A stretch of DNA of 44,829 nt from an uncultured Corynebacterium sp. Its GTDB lineage: Bacteria > Actinomycetota > Actinomycetes > Mycobacteriales > Mycobacteriaceae. Position numbers and translations under genes: made by a program. Positions 40,302 to 44,829 of the stretch are shown piece by piece. The first letter of the stretch is position 1. Every line of letters starts with the position of its first letter. The stretch spans positions 1 to 44,829 of the forward strand of contig NZ_CAMICL010000016.1 in the NCBI RefSeq assembly GCF_946221105.1. The letters are read 5' to 3'. The notes below the pieces were generated by a model that ran no database searches, was not told where the DNA came from, and worked only from the letters and a program-made list of their open reading frames with translations.

Positions 40302-42147
40302 TGCCGTCCCCCTTGCCAAAGTTGCCGCGCAACTGGTCGAACAGGCCGCGCAGCGTGCCGCGCTCGAAGCTGTCCTCCACGTCCTCTTGCTTCGCGGGCA
40401 GCTGCGGGGCGTCTTGCCTATCGACGAGCCCAAGGAGCCTCACGTCCACAGCGCGCTTCGCCTCTGCGGAGGCTTCGCGCAGCTGCTCGGCGGTCGCGCC
40501 CTCGAGCAGGGGGTCGGTCAGCTCGTGGTAGCGGTCGCGCTCCGCGGCGAACAGCTCGCCCAGGCGCTGGTTCAGGTCTTCGCGGGCCTGGACAACCATG
40601 CGGCGCACCGTGTCCTCGCCGAAGATGGTCTCAAGCAGCTTCTGGCCCAGCACCGCGGAGCCGCCCGCGATGGCGACTTCGCCGCCGGTGATGCCCGCGG
40701 TGGAGGCGAACACCGCCAGCATGAGCGCAACGGTGACCACGTTCAGGCCGAACGACATGATGCGGGCGCGCTGGCGCTTATCGCCCGCGGTGTCCTGGAT
40801 GTGCTGAACCATGTCCTTTTGCCAGTCGCGCACCAGCTGCGCGGCCTTATCGGAAATGTCGGCGCTGGCGCGGGCGAGCGACGGATCCGCGTCCGCGCGC
40901 AGCTCCGGGGCCACCGATCCGGTGTGGGACCACGCGCGCGACGCGGCGGTCTCGGCGGCGTCCACGATTACGGCGTGCAGGCCGGACTCGATTTCGGTTT
41001 CCACCTCGCGAAGCGGCGCGGGCTGGCCGGTGAAGAAGCTGCCCACCTTGTCCACGGCGCTGGAGAACCAGCGCTCGAAACCGCGGAAGACATCGGAGGT
41101 GCCGATGACGTCCTGCCAGCGGTCCATCACTTCCGAGCGCAGCAGCTTGCCGTCGGAGGTGGCGTCGATGACGTGCCGGTTCGCGGCGGTGTAGAACTCG
41201 TGGATCGACTCGTCCAGCTGGTTGGCAAAGTTCTCCTGGCGCTCGCGGCGGCCCACCAGGGCGTCCACGCGGGCCAGCGCCGATTCAACGGCACCCGCGA
41301 CGGTCTTGCCGGCCACGTCGCGCCGGGCGGCGGTGTCGTCCGCGAGTGTGGTCAGGTACTCGCGGAGCGGCGCGACCAGCTCCTCGCCCAGGAATTCGCC
41401 GGACTGCTCGCCGCCCAGCTCCGCCACAAACGGGACAGTAAATACGGTGGCCTTGGAAAGTCCCGCGTCGTTCATCATGCGTCGCAGGTCGTCCGGCACC
41501 GTCTCTGCGGCCTTTTCGTCGAGGCGGTTGAGCACCACCACGACCTCGATGCCGCGGCTGGCGGCGTCGTTGAGGAAGTTCCACACCAGCTGGTCCGCGT
41601 ATCGCGCCGGGGTGGTGACAAAGATCCACAGGTCCGCGGCGGCGAGGAGCTGGGACGCCAGCGCCCGGTTCTGGTCGTCGATGGAGTCGAAATCGGGGGC
41701 GTCGAGAAGCGCCAAGCCCTCCGGAATGCGGGGCGTGTCCACGACACGCAAGGTGGTGGAGCGCTCGTCGCCCGCGCCGTGGGAGCGGGCGAGGCCGGGC
41801 AGCACCTGCGGGGAGTTGAACCAGTCCGCGTCGCCCGGGTTGGCCACCAGCACCGGCTGGCGGGTGGTGGGGCGGATCACGCCCGGGTTGGACACCCGCT
41901 CGCGTAGAAGCGCGTTGACAAGGGTGGACTTGCCGGATCCGGTGGAGCCGCCGATGACGGCGAGCAGGGGAGCGTCGAGGTTGGCCAGGCGCGGCAGCAC
42001 ATAGTCGTCGAGTTGGTTGACTATTGCGCGGGCTTCGGGGGCGACGTCGACAGGCAATGCCGTGTCAGCCACCGCATCGCGCACGCCGCGCACGGCCTGA
42101 AGGACATCTGGGGCCGAGTGGGAAACAGGTGTATTCACCCGTCCCAT
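40294..42147 (-). CDS. Dynamin-like membrane GTPase, first of a pair
   Basis: A 617-aa GTPase with P-loop GGSTGSGKS (66-74), LLDAPDFDS as the G3 region and an atypical G4 NRLD instead of NKxD. A hydrophobic segment (about 475-515, LNVVTVALMLAVFAS) is followed by a helical C-terminus. Start at ATG 42147; a GTG three codons later has CAGAAT 7 nt before it and could be a leaderless start. It lies 19 nt after the formate/nitrite-type channel and overlaps the second GTPase. Confidence 0.72.
   Translation of the reverse strand: MGRVNTPVSHSAPDVLQAVRGVRDAVADTALPVDVAPEARAIVNQLDDYVLPRLANLDAPLLAVIGGSTGSGKSTLVNALLRERVSNPGVIRPTTRQPVLVANPGDADWFNSPQVLPGLARSHGAGDERSTTLRVVDTPRIPEGLALLDAPDFDSIDDQNRALASQLLAAADLWIFVTTPARYADQLVWNFLNDAASRGIEVVVVLNRLDEKAAETVPDDLRRMMNDAGLSKATVFTVPFVAELGGEQSGEFLGEELVAPLREYLTTLADDTAARRDVAGKTVAGAVESALARVDALVGRRERQENFANQLDESIHEFYTAANRHVIDATSDGKLLRSEVMDRWQDVIGTSDVFRGFERWFSSAVDKVGSFFTGQPAPLREVETEIESGLHAVIVDAAETAASRAWSHTGSVAPELRADADPSLARASADISDKAAQLVRDWQKDMVQHIQDTAGDKRQRARIMSFGLNVVTVALMLAVFASTAGITGGEVAIAGGSAVLGQKLLETIFGEDTVRRMVVQAREDLNQRLGELFAAERDRYHELTDPLLEGATAEQLREASAEAKRAVDVRLLGLVDRQDAPQLPAKQEDVEDSFERGTLRGLFDQLRGNFGKGDGNV
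40414..40426 (-). repeat. 13-bp motif copy in the first GTPase gene
   Basis: TTGCCTATCGACG, an exact inverse of the 941-953 copy, inside coding sequence. Confidence 0.65.
42045..42057 (+). repeat. 13-bp motif copy near the GTPase start
   Basis: CGTCGACAGGCAA, the inverse of the 2454-2466 copy (TTGCCTGTCGACG), inside coding sequence. Confidence 0.6.
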
Positions 42148-42166
42148 TCTGGCAGACGGCGAGGGA

Positions 42167-42982
42167 CTAGTCCTTGTAGTCCGTCTTGGTCAGGTTGAGC
42201 CAGCCGTAGAGCCCGCCCATGATGAAGCCGCCGCCGACGAAGTTGCCCAGCCACACGACAACCCAGTTGCGGATGACGTTCCAGTTGGTGAAGCCCTCGA
42301 TCGCCTCCGGGCCGAGCGTGAAACCGCCCAGGCTGGTGAGGATGAAGTTCGCGATGGAGTGCTCATAGCTCATGGTGGCAAACGACGGGATGATCAGGAT
42401 GACACCCCACAGCTTCGCGCTGAAGTCTTTGCCGGCCTGGGTGGCCAACATGAAGGCGATGTTCACAACGACATTGGCCAGGATGGCCTCGACAAACAGC
42501 GTCGCACTCGACTTCTGCAGCTTGGCCACAAGCAAGTCGTGGAGGAATCCGTCCACCTCGACCATCTGGCCCATGGTGGTCCGGGAAATCAACCATGAAA
42601 TCGCCACTGCGCCAATGAGGTTGAAGATGGTGACGAACAAGACTAGCAACAGGCCTTTGACCACCGTGTTTTTCTTATGCAGTGCGCCATAGGTCATGAA
42701 CATCATGTCGCCTGTGGCTAGTTCGCCTTGCAGCACGATGATGATGTACAGCGTGGAGGCGAAGATGGCGCCGAACGCGTACTTGCCCCAGCCCGGGGCG
42801 TAGCCGTCCAGCAGTTGGGCAGTGGAGGCGGCGAACGCCGTCATGATGCCCAGGTACACGCCCGCCAGAACTGCACGAGTGGCAAACCTGGCGGGCTCTT
42901 GGGTAAAGAGGTCAACCTTGTTCTTGATCGCCGTAGGGGCGGCTTCGTAAAAACTCACAGGTTTTAACGTACAAGAGGTCAT
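42167..42982 (-). CDS. Formate/nitrite transporter (FNT) family channel
   Basis: A 271-aa FocA/NirC-family protein with six hydrophobic segments. Typical features are LQGELATGDMMFMTYGAL in the second re-entrant region and VILIIPSFATMSYEHSIAN around the fifth helix. Substrate (formate, nitrite or hydrosulfide) cannot be told. The GTG at 42958 (VSFYEAAPTAIKNK) is an alternative start: TACGTT (42971-42966) ends 7 nt before it, which suits a leaderless mRNA. It heads a minus-strand group with the two GTPases and thiD. Confidence 0.82.
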   Translation of the reverse strand: MTSCTLKPVSFYEAAPTAIKNKVDLFTQEPARFATRAVLAGVYLGIMTAFAASTAQLLDGYAPGWGKYAFGAIFASTLYIIIVLQGELATGDMMFMTYGALHKKNTVVKGLLLVLFVTIFNLIGAVAISWLISRTTMGQMVEVDGFLHDLLVAKLQKSSATLFVEAILANVVVNIAFMLATQAGKDFSAKLWGVILIIPSFATMSYEHSIANFILTSLGGFTLGPEAIEGFTNWNVIRNWVVVWLGNFVGGGFIMGGLYGWLNLTKTDYKD

Positions 42983-43374
42983 ACCTTAAGGCGAAACTTT
43001 GCGATAATAGCAAAACATTGATGACCTGCGGTGTTAATAAATTTATCGCCCGGTGTGTCTAGATTCACAGACACAAGTCAAGTTTTTGGACGGCCGTTTT
43101 TCTAAGGGCCTACGGTGCGCATGCGTTGCCGTAAAGGCGGATTTGGGGAATCGGCCCAGCTCGTGGTTGAATACCTCAGTTGTCTACTGCTGGTCGGTTG
43201 CGACGCGCGTTTCCGAGCTGAGCATCCGAGACCCTTCGACCACGTTCTGCTCATCCTCGTGTGCGAGGAACGAGCGCACGAGGTTCGTCGATAAGCAATG
43301 GGCACCGAAAGCATTGACCACGTGCGTGCAGGACGGAAATCTGGCGCACATTGATCCAGGTCAGGAGACCAACT
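42983..43374. other. Divergent region between FNT gene and rplN
   Basis: This 392-bp gene-free stretch holds a perfect 7-bp inverted repeat (TGTGTCT 43054-43060 with AGACACA 43069-43075) around TAGATT (43060-43065), which fits a plus-strand -10 and may be an operator. A hairpin with CCTCGTGTGCG and CGCACGAGG lies at about 43257-43283. A full 13-bp motif copy (43286-43298) follows. Together these make a leader of about 300 nt before rplN. Confidence 0.5.
43286..43298 (+). repeat. 13-bp motif copy in the rplN leader
   Basis: CGTCGATAAGCAA, an exact match to the consensus, about 80 nt before rplN. Confidence 0.7.
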
Positions 43375-43743
43375 GTGATTCAGAAAGAATCGCGTCTGAA
43401 GGTCGCCGACAACACTGGTGCACGCGAAATTCTGTGCATCAACGTTCTCGGCGGTTCTGTTCGACGCTTCGCCGGCATCGGCGACACGATTGTCGCCACC
43501 GTGAAGGAAGCTGCCCCGGGCGGCAACGTCAAGGAGGGTGAGGTCGTCAAGGCCGTCATCGTCCGCGCGAAGAAGGAAACCCGTCGTCCGGACGGCTCCT
43601 ACATCTCCTTCGATGAGAACGCTGCCGTCATCATCAAGAACGACACCGAGCCGCGCGGCACCCGCATCTTCGGCCCGGTCGCACGTGAGCTGCGCGACAA
43701 GCGCTTCATGAAGATCGTGTCTCTCGCACCGGAGGTGATCTAA
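43375..43743 (+). CDS. rplN: 50S ribosomal protein L14
   Basis: A 122-aa L14 from GTG 43375 with a GGTCAGGAGA ribosome-binding site, giving the exact family length (a longer reading from 43351 adds eight residues not in L14). IQKESRLKVADNTGARE and KVKEGEV-type core residues are present. L14 forms intersubunit bridges and is a binding site of silencing factor RsfS. First gene of the separated spc block. Confidence 0.97.
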   Translation: MIQKESRLKVADNTGAREILCINVLGGSVRRFAGIGDTIVATVKEAAPGGNVKEGEVVKAVIVRAKKETRRPDGSYISFDENAAVIIKNDTEPRGTRIFGPVARELRDKRFMKIVSLAPEVI

Positions 43744-43746
43744 CTT

Positions 43747-44061
43747 ATGAAGATCAAGAAGGGCGATATGGTCCAGGTCATCGCCGGCAAGGACAAGGGC
43801 GCTCAGGGCCGCGTCATCGAGGCGTACCCGCAGCGTGACAAGGTCCTGGTCGAGGGCGTGAACCGCATCAAGAAGCACGTCGCAAACTCCTACACCGAGC
43901 GCGGCGCCGAGTCCGGCGGCATTGTCACCCAGGAAGCCCCGATCCACGTGTCCAACGTGATGATCCTGGATTCCGACGGTAAGCCGACCCGCGTCGGCTT
44001 CCGCTTCGACGAGGACGGCAAGAAGATCCGCGTAGCCAAGTCGAACGGGAAGGACATCTAA
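43747..44061 (+). CDS. rplX: 50S ribosomal protein L24
   Basis: A 104-aa L24, an initiator of 50S assembly. KIKKGDMVQVIAGKDKGAQG is the KOW motif; GVNRIKKHVANSYTERG follows. It starts 3 nt after rplN and ends 1 nt before rplE. Confidence 0.97.
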   Translation: MKIKKGDMVQVIAGKDKGAQGRVIEAYPQRDKVLVEGVNRIKKHVANSYTERGAESGGIVTQEAPIHVSNVMILDSDGKPTRVGFRFDEDGKKIRVAKSNGKDI

Positions 44062-44062
44062 G

Positions 44063-44647
44063 ATGACTGAAGCAACTCAGTACACCCCCCGCCTGAAGAC
44101 GCGTTACCAGGACGAGATCCGCACCAAGCTGAACGACGAGTTCTCTTACGACAACGTCATGCAGATCCCGGGCCTGACCAAGATCGTTGTGAACATGGGT
44201 GTGGGCGACGCCGCCCGCGACTCCAAGGTCATCAACGGCGCGCTCGAGGACCTCACCGCGATCACCGGCCAGAAGCCGCAGCTGCGTCGCGCGAAGAAGT
44301 CCATCGCTAACTTCAAGCTCCGCGAAGGCATGCCGATCGGCGCGAAGGTCACCCTCCGCGGCGACCGCATGTGGGAGTTCCTGGACCGTCTGCTGACCGT
44401 GGCTCTGCCGCGTATCCGCGACTTCCGCGGCCTGAACGACAAGCAGTTCGACGGCAACGGCAACTACACCTTCGGCCTGTCCGAGCAGACCATGTTCTAC
44501 GAGATCGACATCGACAAGATCGATCGCGTCCGCGGCATGGACATCACGCTCGTGACCACCGCCACGAACGACGACGAGGGTCGCGCCCTGCTGACGCACC
44601 TCGGCTTCCCGTTCGCTGATAAGGACGGCAAGATGAAGCGCGCATAA
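44063..44647 (+). CDS. rplE: 50S ribosomal protein L5
   Basis: A 194-aa L5, a 5S rRNA-binding protein contacting the P-site tRNA. YDNVMQIPGLTKIVVNMGVG and IPNFKLREGMPIG-type residues (IANFKLREGMPIGAKVTLRG) are conserved. A strong terminator follows, so rpsN/rpsH and the rest of the spc operon are not contiguous here. Confidence 0.97.
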   Translation: MTEATQYTPRLKTRYQDEIRTKLNDEFSYDNVMQIPGLTKIVVNMGVGDAARDSKVINGALEDLTAITGQKPQLRRAKKSIANFKLREGMPIGAKVTLRGDRMWEFLDRLLTVALPRIRDFRGLNDKQFDGNGNYTFGLSEQTMFYEIDIDKIDRVRGMDITLVTTATNDDEGRALLTHLGFPFADKDGKMKRA

Positions 44648-44673
44648 GCGTTTGCTTGCCTGCTTGGCTGCTT

Positions 44674-44709
44674 TGCGCCCCCGGTTCTTTCTGGACCGGG
44701 GGCGTTTTG
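44674..44709 (+). terminator. Terminator after rplE
   Basis: CGCCCCCGGT (44676-44685) pairs with ACCGGGGGCG (44695-44704), followed by TTTT. It ends the rplN-rplX-rplE block. Confidence 0.88.
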
Positions 44710-44743
44710 CGTGTGTTGGGGTGGGCTGGGCGCCGTCTGAGGT

Positions 44744-44815
44744 GCAAACCTCGTTAGTTGCACCTCGTTAGTCCGCCTTTTGGGGCAAAAACGAGGTGCG
44801 ACTAACGAGGTTTGC
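44744..44815. repeat. Large intergenic inverted repeat
   Basis: Arms of 26 bp (44744-44769 and 44790-44815) match with one mismatch around a 20-bp spacer. Inside the left half ACCTCGTTAGT occurs twice in tandem (44748-44758 and 44762-44772). It is distinct from the rplE terminator and has no T tract. No gene is seen in 44710-44829. Confidence 0.8.
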
Positions 44816-44829
44816 GGGTGGGGTCGGGC

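Noticed and set aside
39238..41907. An 889-codon plus-strand open frame opposite the two GTPases
   Set aside because: It spans the junction of two genes with intact GTPase motifs; composition is Ser/Arg-rich shadow coding.

Overview
The window is a core-genome segment of a Corynebacterium. The evidence is high G+C coding DNA, the rplJ-rplL-(DUF3068)-rpoB-rpoC and rpsL-rpsG-fusA-tuf order typical of the genus, an S10 ribosomal operon that stops at rpsQ and resumes at rplN, frequent GTG starts, and several genes whose -10 hexamer lies only 6-8 nt before the start codon (probable leaderless mRNAs). The species cannot be named from the sequence.

Layout. (1) 1-703: accessory DNA with a strong terminator, a small orphan colicin E3-type ribosomal RNase and an overlapping probable antitoxin/immunity gene. 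(2) 704-10975: L10 leader, rplJ-rplL, a DUF3068 envelope protein, and rpoB-rpoC closed by a terminator. (3) 10983-14678: a DUF1707 protein, three translationally coupled membrane-anchored proteins of unknown function, and a convergent multi-pass membrane protein. (4) 14903-19650: rpsL-rpsG, fusA and tuf. (5) 19671-23661: an unknown protein and a six-gene Asp23/Gls24 envelope operon on the minus strand (counting the small membrane protein). (6) 24250-29490: rpsJ to rpsQ, ending in a terminator. (7) 29595-42982: a 13.4-kb block between rpsQ and rplN with a PhoX-type phosphatase, glmS, a divergent sucrose cassette (fructokinase against sucrose-6-phosphate hydrolase and sucrose PTS enzyme II), and a minus-strand operon of a formate/nitrite-type channel, two dynamin-like GTPases and thiD. 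(8) 43375-44829: rplN-rplX-rplE, a terminator and a large inverted repeat at the right edge.

Function. Most genes serve transcription and translation: L10/L7-L12 stalk, RNA polymerase beta and beta', S12/S7, both elongation factors, and two blocks of ribosomal proteins. The sucrose genes form a complete route: import and phosphorylation, hydrolysis to glucose-6-P and fructose, and re-phosphorylation of fructose to fructose-6-P, which is also the substrate of the neighbouring GlmS.

Most notable signals. A dispersed 13-bp motif, CGTCG(A/T)(A/T)A(A/G)GCAA, occurs about 20 times in either orientation, twice as inverted pairs in ribosomal/RNA polymerase operon leaders or spacers. The E3-type RNase pairs with a partner that does not look like a colicin E3 immunity protein. 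Fructokinase and sucrose hydrolase appear to share overlapping back-to-back -10 hexamers. A 26-bp-arm inverted repeat lies at the right edge.
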